From NCBI RefSeq assembly GCF_017353185.1, contig NZ_JAFMYV010000012.1:124001-188000 (forward strand): a stretch of 64,000 bases of DNA. The letters are read 5' to 3'. The stretch is from Fibrella rubiginis. Lineage in GTDB: Bacteria > Bacteroidota > Bacteroidia > Cytophagales > Spirosomataceae. Made by a program: the position numbers and the translations under genes. Under the pieces are notes generated by a model. That model saw only the letters and a list, made by a program, of their open reading frames with translations, was not told where the DNA came from and did not search any database. Below, in pieces: positions 24,595 through 33,033 of the stretch. How positions within the stretch are numbered: the first letter of the stretch is position 1; each line of letters opens with the position of its first letter.

Positions 24595-25800
24595 ATGAAG
24601 CGTTGCTTTCCCGCCCTGCTGTTGCTTGTACTCAACGCCTGCTCGCCGGGCAACAACGCCGCCGAAACCAGCCGGGCTGCGGGTACGTTCGGCTACGATC
24701 TGGCCTTTCTCCTGCGGCACGATTCGGCCCTGGCCGTTTTGAGCAGTGCCGATAGTTCGGCGCGGGTGATCGTGTCGGCGAAGTATCAGGGCAAAGTCTT
24801 TACCTCCACGGCCAACGGGCTGAACGGCAGCAGCTTTGGCTGGATTAATTACAAGGCCCTGAGCGAAAAACCGCAACCCCATTTCAATGCCTATGGAGGC
24901 GAAAATCGGCTATGGTTGGGGCCGGAAGGGGCGCAGTTCAGCCTGTTCTTTAAACCAGGCAGCCGGATGGACTTTGCCAACTGGCAAACCCCCGCCGCCT
25001 TCGATACCGAACCGTGGACTGTGGTCTCGAAAACGGGGGAGTCTGTGGCGCTGGAAAAAGCCATGGCGCTCACCAACTACGCGGGTACCCGCCTGAACCT
25101 GCGCGTCGACCGGGCGGTGAACCTGCTGAATCGGGCCGTCATCAGCGAAGGACTGGGTACGCCCCTGCCCGACTCGGTGCAGGTGGTGGGCTACCAGACC
25201 CGCAACACCCTGACCAACACCGGCCCGGCTGCGTGGACCCGCCAAACCGGCGCGCCCTGCCTGTGGGTTCTCGACATGCTTGTACCGGGTAACCACACCA
25301 CCATCCTGATTCCTTATCAGACTACCGGAACGGGGCCCGTTGCTACCACCGATTATTTTGGTCCCATTCCGCCCGACCGGGTACGTTACCAGCATGGGGT
25401 GCTCACGTTCAGCGCCGATGGCAACAGCCGGGGCAAGCTTGGACTGACGCCCCAACGGGCCAAAGGCGTAGCGGGCAGTTACGATCCAGACCGGCACACC
25501 CTAACCATCACCCTGTTCGACGTTGATAAAAAAGGGACCTACTTGAATCAGGCCTGGAAGCTGGTGCCCGACCCCTTCAACGGTGATGCCGTGAATGCTT
25601 ATAACGACGGCCCGCTACCCGACGGCACCCAGATGGGACCGTTCTACGAACTCGAAAGTGTCTCGCCCGCAGCCTTTCTTCAGCCGGGGCAGGGCCTGAC
25701 GCATAGCCATACCGTGTTGCACCTCATGGGTAACGAGGCCCAGTTGGACGGTATCGCGCAGAAAGTGCTGGGTACGTCGTTGAAGGGTATGAGGGAATAA
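24595..25800 (+). CDS. DUF6786-like lipoprotein
   Basis: 401-aa predicted lipoprotein: signal MKRCFPALLLLVLNACS with lipobox LNAC (Cys16). The body carries segments I associate with the DUF6786 group: TFGYDLAFLLRHD, VFTSTANGLNGSSFGWINY, GGENRLWLGPEGAQFSLFFKPG and MGPFYELESVSPAAFLQPGQGLTHSHTVLHL. The fold is probably a galactose-mutarotase-like beta-sandwich, but no sugar-site residues can be assigned with certainty. Start at ATG 24595 because it directly begins the signal peptide. Its 3' end overlaps the convergent quinone oxidoreductase by 77 bp. Confidence 0.7.
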   Translation: MKRCFPALLLLVLNACSPGNNAAETSRAAGTFGYDLAFLLRHDSALAVLSSADSSARVIVSAKYQGKVFTSTANGLNGSSFGWINYKALSEKPQPHFNAYGGENRLWLGPEGAQFSLFFKPGSRMDFANWQTPAAFDTEPWTVVSKTGESVALEKAMALTNYAGTRLNLRVDRAVNLLNRAVISEGLGTPLPDSVQVVGYQTRNTLTNTGPAAWTRQTGAPCLWVLDMLVPGNHTTILIPYQTTGTGPVATTDYFGPIPPDRVRYQHGVLTFSADGNSRGKLGLTPQRAKGVAGSYDPDRHTLTITLFDVDKKGTYLNQAWKLVPDPFNGDAVNAYNDGPLPDGTQMGPFYELESVSPAAFLQPGQGLTHSHTVLHLMGNEAQLDGIAQKVLGTSLKGMRE

Positions 25801-26746
25801 GCAATACCTTGCCCGCGCTCTGTCCTGATTCCAGAAATCGGTGGGCCGCAGCCCCGTCTGCCAGGGCAAAGCGGGTTGGCTCGGCTAGTCTTATCGCCCC
25901 CGACTGCAGCCAGTCGAAGAGTTGAGCGCTACGCCGGACGCGTTCGTGCTTTGACGTCAGATAGCTCCACAGATCACCTCCGGTCAGGGTTTTGCTGGTG
26001 TCCATCAGGTAGCGCGGGTCTACCGGAGCAGGATTGCCGCCGCTCATGCCATAGAAGACCACCCGGCCACCATCCCGCACCACCGCCAGGCTATCGCTCA
26101 GGGTAGCGCCAACTGAATCGTACACCACATCGATGGGCGCGGGCCAGCGCCTAACGGCCTCTGTCCAGCCCGGCGAGAGCACAAACGCGGCATCGGCCCC
26201 CGCCTGTTCAATGATGGGCAATTTGGCCACCGAGGTACTTAGCCCCAGAACGGTAGCGCCTTTTCGTTTACCCATCTGCACCAGTAACTGCCCCACACCC
26301 CCCGCGGCCGCGTGCACCAACAGCACCTCACCCGGTTGCACTGGGTGACTGTCGGTGACCAGGTAATGGGCTGTCAACCCCTGCAACAGCACCGCGGCTG
26401 CCGTCTCGAACGACACCACGTCGGGCAAGGGAATCAGGCGGTCGGCGGGTACAGCCACCAACTCAGCGTTGGCCAGGGGTACGTCGGCGAAGCCCACCCG
26501 GTCACCTACCCGTACGGCAGGTACATTGTTGGCATCGACCACCACCCCCGCCCCTTCGTAGCCCGCCATGTAGGGTGGTTGGCCCGTAAGGTGATAATTT
26601 CCCTTGCGGCGGTAGATATCGGCAAAATTCAGGCCGATGGCTTTCATGGACACCAGCACTTGACCGGGTTTCAGCACCGGATCGGGCACCACCTGATAGA
26701 TCAGTACAGAAGCATCGCCGAAGGCGGAAAACGTCAGCGCATTCAT
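25724..26746 (-). CDS. NADPH:quinone reductase-like, zinc-independent alcohol dehydrogenase family
   Basis: 340-aa medium-chain dehydrogenase of the quinone oxidoreductase group. GroES-like N-domain with LNFADIYRRKGNY and GYEGAGVV; Rossmann loop AAAGGVGQLLVQ; later VYDSVGATL. Cysteine zinc ligands of true alcohol dehydrogenases are absent. The family usually ends at about 322-325 residues after KVLLIP; here about 18 extra residues (SYPSTTYPALSARYRPTG) run into the 3' end of the convergent lipoprotein gene, suggesting loss of the original stop. It is preceded by a degraded HxlR regulator gene. Confidence 0.85.
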   Translation of the reverse strand: MNALTFSAFGDASVLIYQVVPDPVLKPGQVLVSMKAIGLNFADIYRRKGNYHLTGQPPYMAGYEGAGVVVDANNVPAVRVGDRVGFADVPLANAELVAVPADRLIPLPDVVSFETAAAVLLQGLTAHYLVTDSHPVQPGEVLLVHAAAGGVGQLLVQMGKRKGATVLGLSTSVAKLPIIEQAGADAAFVLSPGWTEAVRRWPAPIDVVYDSVGATLSDSLAVVRDGGRVVFYGMSGGNPAPVDPRYLMDTSKTLTGGDLWSYLTSKHERVRRSAQLFDWLQSGAIRLAEPTRFALADGAAAHRFLESGQSAGKVLLIPSYPSTTYPALSARYRPTGPRYP

Positions 26747-26770
26747 AGGCGGGGAGGTAAGTGTGGTGCG

Positions 26771-27080
26771 TTACAGCGACAGCCCCAGATCGCGCAGGGC
26801 CAGGCAAACGGGCACCACTCGTTTGCCCAGATCGGTTATGAAGTAGTCAACTTTGGGCGGCACGACCGGATAGATCACCCGCTGACCAAGACTGTCGTCT
26901 TCCATCTCACGAAGCTGACTGGTCAGCATCTTTTTTCGATACGCCCGGTATAGCCCGTTGCAAGGCACCAAAGCGGTTGATACCCCCACAAACGGCTCAC
27001 AAAATAATGGGTTTCCACTTGCCGTCAATCAGGTCCATCGCCTTTGTGACAACAACCGGTCAGGAAGCATCAGATGAAGC
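26771..27080 (-). pseudogene. Degraded HxlR-family regulator
   Basis: Remains of a winged-helix HxlR regulator read leftward. Pieces recognisable in order: VTKAMDLIDGKWKPIIL, then an in-frame TGA (complement of 26997-26999) where the family has Trp, then RFGALQRAIPGVSKK, a frameshift at a T6/A6 run (26931-26936), then MLTSQLREMEDDSLGQRVIYPVVPPKVDYFITDLGKRV in a new frame to the stop. A second TGA (complement of 27060-27062) replaces the usual N-terminal Cys before PVVVTK. Two nonsense changes and one frameshift make it non-functional. The 5' boundary is approximate. HxlR genes often control the neighbouring quinone reductase, here starting 24 bp downstream. Confidence 0.85.
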
Positions 27081-27142
27081 CGTTTGATACTGATTTGAGC
27101 CCGGACAGGTGCCACTGCGTAGTTCATTGTTTATTCGCCCGT

Positions 27143-27150
27143 TACTTTTG
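27143..27150 (+). promoter_or_regulatory. -7 element 7 bp before GH13 start codon
   Basis: TACTTTTG matches TAnnTTTG. Only 7 bp separate it from the ATG at 27158, so transcription would start at or next to the start codon. Confidence 0.5.
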
Positions 27151-27157
27151 CGGCCTT

Positions 27158-28879
27158 ATGGCTTCGCACAAACTGATTATTTACCAACTGCTTCCCCGGC
27201 TGTTTGGCAATACCAATACCACCAATCGCCCCTGGGGCACCCTGGCCGAAAACGGGTCGGGTAAGCTGGCCGACATTAATGATGCGGCACTGGAACGTAT
27301 AAAAACCCTGGGCACCACCCACGTCTGGTATACGGGCCTACCCGAACACGCCACCATGACCGATTATGCGGCGCAGGGCATCCGGCCTGATGACCCCGCC
27401 GTGGTAAAGGGTCGCGCCGGGTCACCCTACGCCGTGAAAGATTACTACGACGTTGACCCCGACCTGGCCGTTTCGGTGCCCGATCGAATGGCGGAGTTCG
27501 AAGCATTGGTAGCCCGCACACACGCGCACGGCCTGAGGGTGATCATTGATTTTGTACCCAACCACGTAGCCCGGCAATATGGGTCTGATGCCAAACCGGC
27601 CAACGTACAGGACCTGGGCGAAGGCGACGACGTGCGGCAGCCTTTTTCAACCGAAAACAATTTTTACTACCTGCCTGGTACACAGTTTGTTCCCCCGTTT
27701 GTACCCGGCAGCATCGACGCCCATACTCCGCTCACCAACTCGGCCCCGCCCATTCACGAAGTGCCCGCCCGCGTTACCGGCTCCGGTTCCATTTCTGAGG
27801 CCCCACACATCGACGACTGGTACGAAACCATCAAACTAAACTACGGCTACAACGTATTCGACGGTACGCTACATACCGATCCTGCGCCCAACACGTGGAT
27901 CAAAATGCGCGATATCCTGCTGTTTTGGGCTGCAAAGGGCGTCGATGGGTTCCGGTGCGACATGGCGCATCTGGTACCGGTAGCATTCTGGAAGTGGGTA
28001 ACGGCCAGTGTGCGGTCAGTGCATCCCGATCTGATTTTCATTGCCGAAATTTATGACCCTGGCCTGTACCGGACCTATATTTTCGAGGGCGGCTTTGATT
28101 ATTTGTACGACAAAGTAGGCCTCTACGATTCGCTTCGTCGGCTTGTAGAGGGCCACGGGTCATGTTACGACCTCACGCGGGTGTGGCAGGAGGAATCCGG
28201 CGATTTTGCCGAACACATGCTGCGCTTTCTGGAAACCCACGACGAGCAGCGCATTGCGTCGTCCTTTTTCGCGGCTGACCCCCGGCGGGCTATTCCGGCT
28301 ATGGTGATCACAGCCACCATGCATACGGGGCCATACCTGGTCTACTTCGGGCAGGAAGTGGGCGTGCGGGGCGAAGATGCCGAAGGATTCAGCGGACACG
28401 ATGGTCGCACCACCATCTTCGATTACTGGGGCCTCACCGACTGGCAGGGGCACCTGAACGGTCACCGCTATGACGGGGCGGGCCTTGCCGAAACCCAACG
28501 TGACCTTCGGGCCGTTTACGCGAATTTGGGCCAGTTGGTAAATGGGTCACCCGCTATTCGGGAGGGTGGTTTTTATGATCTACAATGGGCCAATGGGACC
28601 ACACCGGGCTACAAGCTGCACCTGACCTACAGCTACCTTCGCTACACCGAACACCAAACACTGCTGATTGTGTGTAACTTTGACCCACATAACTCGTTGT
28701 CGGTCAACCTCATCATCCCCGAACACGCCTTGCTGTTATTGGGCAGATCGATGGGGCAGTCGCTTCGGTGGGTCGATCAGTTTTTAACCACCGAGGCTGT
28801 CACCGGCAACGGAAATACCGGTTTTAGCGTGCAAATCCCCTCGTTTGGAGTACGCGTATATCAGCTCGACGTCCGTTAA
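27158..28879 (+). CDS. Alpha-amylase family (GH13) glycosidase
   Basis: 573-aa cytoplasmic-looking GH13 enzyme. The conserved regions are visible: VIIDFVPNHV (region I), GFRCDMAHL with nucleophile D268 (region II), FIAEIYDP with acid E297 (region III), and ETHDEQR with D362 (region IV, usual form NHD; here ETHD). A small C-terminal beta-domain follows. Start taken at the ATG at 27158, since the frame upstream to 27074 contains the promoter element. No signal peptide, so it probably acts on intracellular glycans such as glycogen, trehalose or maltosyl compounds; the exact specificity cannot be read from the sequence. Confidence 0.85.
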   Translation: MASHKLIIYQLLPRLFGNTNTTNRPWGTLAENGSGKLADINDAALERIKTLGTTHVWYTGLPEHATMTDYAAQGIRPDDPAVVKGRAGSPYAVKDYYDVDPDLAVSVPDRMAEFEALVARTHAHGLRVIIDFVPNHVARQYGSDAKPANVQDLGEGDDVRQPFSTENNFYYLPGTQFVPPFVPGSIDAHTPLTNSAPPIHEVPARVTGSGSISEAPHIDDWYETIKLNYGYNVFDGTLHTDPAPNTWIKMRDILLFWAAKGVDGFRCDMAHLVPVAFWKWVTASVRSVHPDLIFIAEIYDPGLYRTYIFEGGFDYLYDKVGLYDSLRRLVEGHGSCYDLTRVWQEESGDFAEHMLRFLETHDEQRIASSFFAADPRRAIPAMVITATMHTGPYLVYFGQEVGVRGEDAEGFSGHDGRTTIFDYWGLTDWQGHLNGHRYDGAGLAETQRDLRAVYANLGQLVNGSPAIREGGFYDLQWANGTTPGYKLHLTYSYLRYTEHQTLLIVCNFDPHNSLSVNLIIPEHALLLLGRSMGQSLRWVDQFLTTEAVTGNGNTGFSVQIPSFGVRVYQLDVR

Positions 28880-28929
28880 AATAACCGTTCTCACAGGTAT
28901 CTTTATCGAACTAGCGCCGTCTGATACGT

Positions 28930-29820
28930 ATGAATGCACGTCTTCTCTGCCTCTTACTGGCCGTTTTTGCCCTACCAGCAACCGCGCAAACCGCCGACGA
29001 TCTTAAGTACGTAACTATTGTGCCCGGCAAAACAGCGGCCGAAACGGCGGTGCGTACTGGTGAATCGTTTTTGGGCAGGCCCTACGTACATTATACGCTG
29101 GAAGGCAATGCCACCGAGCAGTTAGTGGTAAACCTGCAGCAGTTCGACTGTACCACGTTTATCGAAACCACACTGGCGCTGGCCTTCACCGACCAGGAGT
29201 TAGGTGCCAGTTACAGCCCCGCCCAGGCTGAACCTGTTTTCCGGAAATACCTGACTAAAATTCGGTATCGCAACGGACAGATCGACGGCTACGCCAGCCG
29301 GTTGCATTACCTCTCAGACTGGCTCCGCGATAATGAACGCAAGGGATTTGTGCAGGACGTAACGCACGACATTGGTGGCGTACAGGTGCAGAAGGCGGTG
29401 AACTACATGACCACTGCCGTGCATAAATACCCGCACATGAGCGATCCTGCGGTGTACAAGCAGATCACGCAGGTACAGACCGACATTAGTCAGCAGCCGT
29501 TCTGGTTTATCCGGAAAGATCAGTTTCGGGCCATCGAATCCAAACTCCGTGAAGGCGACATTATCCTGCTCACGGCGGCCCGCCCCGGCCTCGACACCCG
29601 CCACGTGGGCTATGCTACCTGGCGCAATGGTCGTGTGTACCTGCTCCACGCTTCATCTGACTATCACAAAGTCGTGATCACCCCACAACCCCTGGCCGAT
29701 TACCTGCTCGGCAACAAACGGCTGTCGGGCGTTCGGGTGGCCCGCATCCGGTCGATACCGAATAAAGTAGCGTTCCGCCCCAAACATGCCCGCCTGATGA
29801 GCCTGCTGGTGAAACAATAA
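28930..29820 (+). CDS. DUF1460 (N-acetylmuramoyl-L-alanine amidase-like) secreted protein
   Basis: 296-aa protein with a signal peptide (LLCLLLAVFALPATAQ). It has the DUF1460 pattern: an NlpC/P60-like cysteine hydrolase with QQFDCTTFIETTLAL (nucleophile Cys) and the His region TRHVGYATWRNGRVYLLHASSDYHKVV. Family members cleave or are predicted to cleave cell-wall amide bonds, so action in the periplasm on peptidoglycan fragments is likely. TATCTTTA about 25 bp upstream of the start could be a weak -7 element. Confidence 0.85.
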   Translation: MNARLLCLLLAVFALPATAQTADDLKYVTIVPGKTAAETAVRTGESFLGRPYVHYTLEGNATEQLVVNLQQFDCTTFIETTLALAFTDQELGASYSPAQAEPVFRKYLTKIRYRNGQIDGYASRLHYLSDWLRDNERKGFVQDVTHDIGGVQVQKAVNYMTTAVHKYPHMSDPAVYKQITQVQTDISQQPFWFIRKDQFRAIESKLREGDIILLTAARPGLDTRHVGYATWRNGRVYLLHASSDYHKVVITPQPLADYLLGNKRLSGVRVARIRSIPNKVAFRPKHARLMSLLVKQ

Positions 29821-30128
29821 GTAGGCTGGAGGGTCAGCTAAATCAACGATTCCTTATTGAAACGGCGGCGGTAAGTAGTGTCGTTTGGCCTTTCAGCCAG
29901 AGTCTGGGTAGTTGACATTGCATGAGCAGCTTACTAATTAGTTAGACAAGACTTAACAAAAAATACGCAATAAAAATAATCTATAGCAATTTATACTTAT
30001 CAGTTACAATAGGGTTAACAAACCGCTAAAGCAGTGTTGCCTTACGTCATTTTTTGGTTCTTTTTTCCAAAGGCACGTACTAAACTGCCCTTTTCCTCCT
30101 TTATATTGGTCGTCTAACCTTCTCTCGG
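29821..30128. other. Intergenic region, AT-rich, no gene seen
   Basis: 308 bp between DUF1460 and DUF2892 genes. The middle (about 29935-30020) is distinctly AT-rich. TATATTGG at 30102-30109 is a near-match to the -7 consensus and may serve the DUF2892 gene. No repeats or hairpins stand out. Confidence 0.4.
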
Positions 30129-30347
30129 ATGATCCCTAACAACTTGAACGTCGGCTTTATCGACCGACTGGTACGTGGATTGCTAGCCATCGATTTACTG
30201 GCTCTCTGGCTGGCAGGTTTCCTTATTGGGCCGCCTGTTACCCTCGCTTTACTCATCGCCACCTATGCCGCCATCACCGGCGTTTTGGGTAGCTGTTTTA
30301 TTTACTCGCTACTAGGCATCAACACCCGCCAACGTACCGAACCGTAA
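30129..30347 (+). CDS. DUF2892 (YgaP-like) small membrane protein
   Basis: 72-aa protein with two hydrophobic helices (about residues 15-35 and 38-62) and the DUF2892 pattern N-x-G-x-x-DR-x-x-R at its start (NLNVGFIDRLVRGLLA) and a GxCxxYxLLGINT end (GSCFIYSLLGINT). In E. coli this segment is fused to a rhodanese domain in YgaP; here it stands alone, 86 bp before the sulfite dehydrogenase gene. A sulfur-related role is possible from context only. Confidence 0.8.
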   Translation: MIPNNLNVGFIDRLVRGLLAIDLLALWLAGFLIGPPVTLALLIATYAAITGVLGSCFIYSLLGINTRQRTEP

Positions 30348-30358
30348 CATAGCCTCCA

Positions 30359-30419
30359 GTCTTCTACGCGAAAGCGCCCCGTTTATAGACCATAAGCGGG
30401 GCGCTTTCGCGTAGAAGAC
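30359..30419 (+). terminator. Long hairpin terminator between DUF2892 and sulfite dehydrogenase
   Basis: Arms 30359-30386 and 30392-30419 (28 bp, one G-T mismatch), 5-nt loop. Stem core CGCGAAAGCGCCCCG. It ends 2 bp before the -7 element of the next gene, so it insulates that gene from upstream transcription. It lacks heptamer words. Confidence 0.75.
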
Positions 30420-30421
30420 CC

Positions 30422-30429
30422 TATCTTTG
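30422..30429 (+). promoter_or_regulatory. -7 element 3 bp before sulfite dehydrogenase ATG
   Basis: TATCTTTG matches TAnnTTTG and lies immediately after the hairpin and 3 bp before the ATG at 30433, implying a leaderless transcript if used. Confidence 0.45.
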
Positions 30430-30432
30430 GTT

Positions 30433-31683
30433 ATGGCTTCCTCTTCTCTTTTCAACCGGCGTGGTTTCCTGCGCCAAAGTGCGCTGGCCAGTATAACAGG
30501 ATTGCTGGGCGCACCCATCGTCTATGCCAGAAACCTGCCCGCGCACTATTTGCCACTGGTTCTGGAACCTGACCCCAATCCGCTGCTCGACAAAGACAAG
30601 GCTATGATCGTGCTCAACGACAAGCCCTGGAACGTGGAGACGCCCCCTCACCTGCTCGACGATGCGGTGACCCCCGCCAGCCGGATGTTTGTCCGTAATA
30701 ATGGCCTCTATCCCGCCGACCTTTCCGAGAAAACCCTGGCCAACTGGACGCTCACCGTTAATGGTGAATCGGTGAAGCAAACGAAGACATATTCACTGGC
30801 CGACCTGAAAAAGCGTTTCAAAACCTACACCTACCAACTTGTGCTGGAGTGCGCGGGCAACGGGCGGGCGGGGTATTTCCCGAAAACGGCGGGCAACCAG
30901 TGGACTGAGGGGGCCGTAAGCTGCGCCGAGTGGACGGGTGTCCGCCTCAAAGACCTGCTGGCCGACGTGGGCCTGAAAGCCGACGCAGTTTACATTGGCT
31001 ACTATGGTCGCGATCAGCACCTTAGCCTCGACCCGACCAAGTCGCCCATCTCACGGGGGGTGCCTATGAAGAAGGCCCTGGAAGACGAAACGCTCATTGC
31101 CTGGGCCATGAACGGGCAACCCATCCCGGCGGCGCACGGCGCACCGTTGCGGCTGGTAATCGGTGGCTGGCCCGCGTCGGTGTCGGGCAAGTGGCTCCAC
31201 ACTATCGCGGTGCGGAACAAGGTTCATGATGGGACCAAAATGACCGGTAAGAGCTACAAAGTACCCATCAACCCCACCGCACCGGGAGTAGACCCGCCCG
31301 AAGATCAGTTCAAAATTATCGAGTCGATGCCGGTGAAATCGGTGATCACGTTTCCGCAAACGGGCCTGCAACTACCTGCCGACGGGCGCACGGTGTCGTT
31401 GCGAGGTCATGCCTGGGCAGGCGACCGGACCGTACGTGAGGTGCAGGTATCGCACGATTTTGGCGCAACCTGGCAACGGGCCGACCTGAAGCCCGCCCGA
31501 AACCGGCTGGCGTGGCAACACTGGTCGGCAAAAATTACGCTGCCCCAGCCGGGCTATTACGAACTTTGGGCACGCGCTACCGACGACGCGGGCGTGTCGC
31601 AGCCGATGGTGATGCCCCAGTGGAACCCGGAAGGCTATTGCAACAATGCCTGCCACCGGGTAGCGGTAAAGGTAGGCGCTTAA
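30433..31683 (+). CDS. Tat-exported molybdopterin sulfite dehydrogenase (SorA/SoxC-like)
   Basis: 416-aa molybdenum enzyme of the sulfite oxidase family. N-terminal twin-arginine signal NRRGFLRQ (R9-R10) followed by a hydrophobic stretch ending VYA, so it is exported folded. The molybdenum ligand is Cys140 in LECAGNGR; a C-terminal dimerisation (Mo-co) domain follows with DFGATWQRADL and the RATD segment. The next gene encodes a monohaem cytochrome c, the same pairing as SorAB, so electrons from sulfite probably pass to that cytochrome. Likely reaction: sulfite to sulfate in the periplasm. Start at ATG 30433, not the in-frame TTG six bases upstream. Confidence 0.9.
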   Translation: MASSSLFNRRGFLRQSALASITGLLGAPIVYARNLPAHYLPLVLEPDPNPLLDKDKAMIVLNDKPWNVETPPHLLDDAVTPASRMFVRNNGLYPADLSEKTLANWTLTVNGESVKQTKTYSLADLKKRFKTYTYQLVLECAGNGRAGYFPKTAGNQWTEGAVSCAEWTGVRLKDLLADVGLKADAVYIGYYGRDQHLSLDPTKSPISRGVPMKKALEDETLIAWAMNGQPIPAAHGAPLRLVIGGWPASVSGKWLHTIAVRNKVHDGTKMTGKSYKVPINPTAPGVDPPEDQFKIIESMPVKSVITFPQTGLQLPADGRTVSLRGHAWAGDRTVREVQVSHDFGATWQRADLKPARNRLAWQHWSAKITLPQPGYYELWARATDDAGVSQPMVMPQWNPEGYCNNACHRVAVKVGA

Positions 31684-31693
31684 CCAACTGATT

Positions 31694-32095
31694 ATGAAGT
31701 CTATTCTCTTTCTCACGCTGGTAGCCATCGGCTTTTTGTCGCTGCAGACCGGTACGCCCCCGGCTTTGTCAGGAGCGTCCGGAGCGCCGACTTCGGTGGC
31801 TGATACGGTGAAGACCGATCCCGAAACCGGGCTGGCCGTTGATAACAACCTGGCCCTGGTCCGGACGCATTGCACAGGCTGCCATTCGACGAAGCTAATT
31901 CGGCAAAACCGCTTTACCCGCGACGGCTGGAAACAAAAGATTCGCTGGATGCAACGCACCCAGAAGCTCTGGGACCTGGGCGAAGCAGAACCCGCCGTAC
32001 TCGACTACCTGACCAAATACTACGGCCCCGACGACAAGCCGTTCGATGGTCGGCGGCTGCCCCTGCGCACCGACCGCTGGCATGCCATGAACTAG
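31694..32095 (+). CDS. Monohaem cytochrome c, partner of sulfite dehydrogenase (SorB-like)
   Basis: 133-aa exported protein with an N-terminal hydrophobic signal (ILFLTLVAIGFLSL). Single haem site C60-T-G-C63-H64 (CTGCHS). Possible Met axial ligands are M in RWMQR or in the C-terminal WHAMN. It starts 11 bp after the dehydrogenase stop and is evidently its electron acceptor. Small size and pairing match the SorB subunit. Confidence 0.88.
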   Translation: MKSILFLTLVAIGFLSLQTGTPPALSGASGAPTSVADTVKTDPETGLAVDNNLALVRTHCTGCHSTKLIRQNRFTRDGWKQKIRWMQRTQKLWDLGEAEPAVLDYLTKYYGPDDKPFDGRRLPLRTDRWHAMN

Positions 32096-32098
32096 CCT

Positions 32099-32106
32099 TA
32101 TTTTTG
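32099..32106 (+). promoter_or_regulatory. Candidate -7 element before unknown gene at 32151
   Basis: TATTTTTG matches TAnnTTTG, overlapping the region just after the cytochrome stop and 44 bp before the next ATG. Confidence 0.35.
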
Positions 32107-32150
32107 TTCGTCAGTATTGCTCCTACCACACCGCTTTTTCCACCCGCCGT

Positions 32151-32921
32151 ATGTCTGCCAAAGCTTTTTACCAGACGTTTTTCCAGACCGAACAACTTTT
32201 TCGGCGTGCCGACGATGCCCTGTCTTTTCCAGCCCTGCACAACACGCCTGACGAGCAGCTCAGCCCGGCAGTCACTACAGAATCGCTGCTTGTTGACGCA
32301 GAATCCGTTGATATTGAACCCATTGTCATTGCCATCAGCGACCCTGTTCTTCCACCTGTACCGGCAAAAACCGAGGTAGCCGACGTTGCGGTAACTGAGC
32401 CAGCGGGGCTAGTGCAACCAGCCGTTGTTGAAACGGCGGCGATCCTTGTTGAGCCTGCTCCGGTTGCGCCTGCGGCACCGGCAGCAACGCCACCGACTCA
32501 ATCTACTGGTCAGCCAAACGATTCTAAACCACCCGTTTCGCGAAAGCCGGTATCGCCGCAGATAAGCCAGAAAGTGCTGATTCTGGTGGATGAGGAGATG
32601 CAGGCGAGCGATTTGCTCTTCCTCGAAAAAATCCTGAAAGCAGTGCATCTCGACATCGACGGTGTTGATCTGCTGAACGTGCATGGTACGAGCAACGTCA
32701 ATTTCAGCGAACTGTTGAAGGGCAAGTACATTCATCACTTTTTCACCTTCGGCGTCCCCTTCAGCCGCATCAACCTCGACATCCTGATGGATCGCTATCA
32801 GCCCGTCCGCTTCGATGGGATTACGTTCCTCATGGCCGATTCGCTGCCCGCCATTGAAACCGACGTGGCCCTGAAAAAGAAGCTCTGGGAAGCGTTGAAG
32901 AAGATTTTTCTGTGGCGATGA
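32151..32921 (+). CDS. Unknown protein with Pro/Ala/Val-rich linker and compact C-terminal domain
   Basis: 256-aa protein. A short N-terminal helix (SAKAFYQTFFQTEQLFRRAD) is followed by a long low-complexity linker rich in Pro, Ala, Val and Glu (about residues 40-135) and a folded C-terminal domain (residues about 145-256). That domain starts VLILVDEEMQASDLLFLEKIL and ends MADSLPAIETDVALKKKLWEALKKIF. The final part, a proline-marked loop then an amphipathic helix with LW, faintly recalls the psi subunit (HolD) of DNA polymerase III, but this is weak. A tethered protein-protein interaction module is the safest reading. Confidence 0.6.
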   Translation: MSAKAFYQTFFQTEQLFRRADDALSFPALHNTPDEQLSPAVTTESLLVDAESVDIEPIVIAISDPVLPPVPAKTEVADVAVTEPAGLVQPAVVETAAILVEPAPVAPAAPAATPPTQSTGQPNDSKPPVSRKPVSPQISQKVLILVDEEMQASDLLFLEKILKAVHLDIDGVDLLNVHGTSNVNFSELLKGKYIHHFFTFGVPFSRINLDILMDRYQPVRFDGITFLMADSLPAIETDVALKKKLWEALKKIFLWR

Positions 32922-32942
32922 CCAGGGGGTGATTGTTTGTCT

Positions 32943-33028
32943 GTTGGGTTGTTTGTGCGTTTATCTGTCGTTTTAACGTGCCAGCCTGAAGTCAACAACC
33001 CAACGGACAAACACACAAACAACTCAAC
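32943..33028. repeat. Octamer word-repeat inverted repeat before permease gene
   Basis: Arms 32943-32970 and 33001-33028 (28 bp, about 23 paired). The left side is built of 8-bp words GTTNGNNN (GTTTGTCT, GTTGGGTT, GTTTGTGC). Less perfect than the others and without the GC-rich inner core. It ends 5 bp before the permease ATG. Confidence 0.6.
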
Positions 33029-33033
33029 AACCG

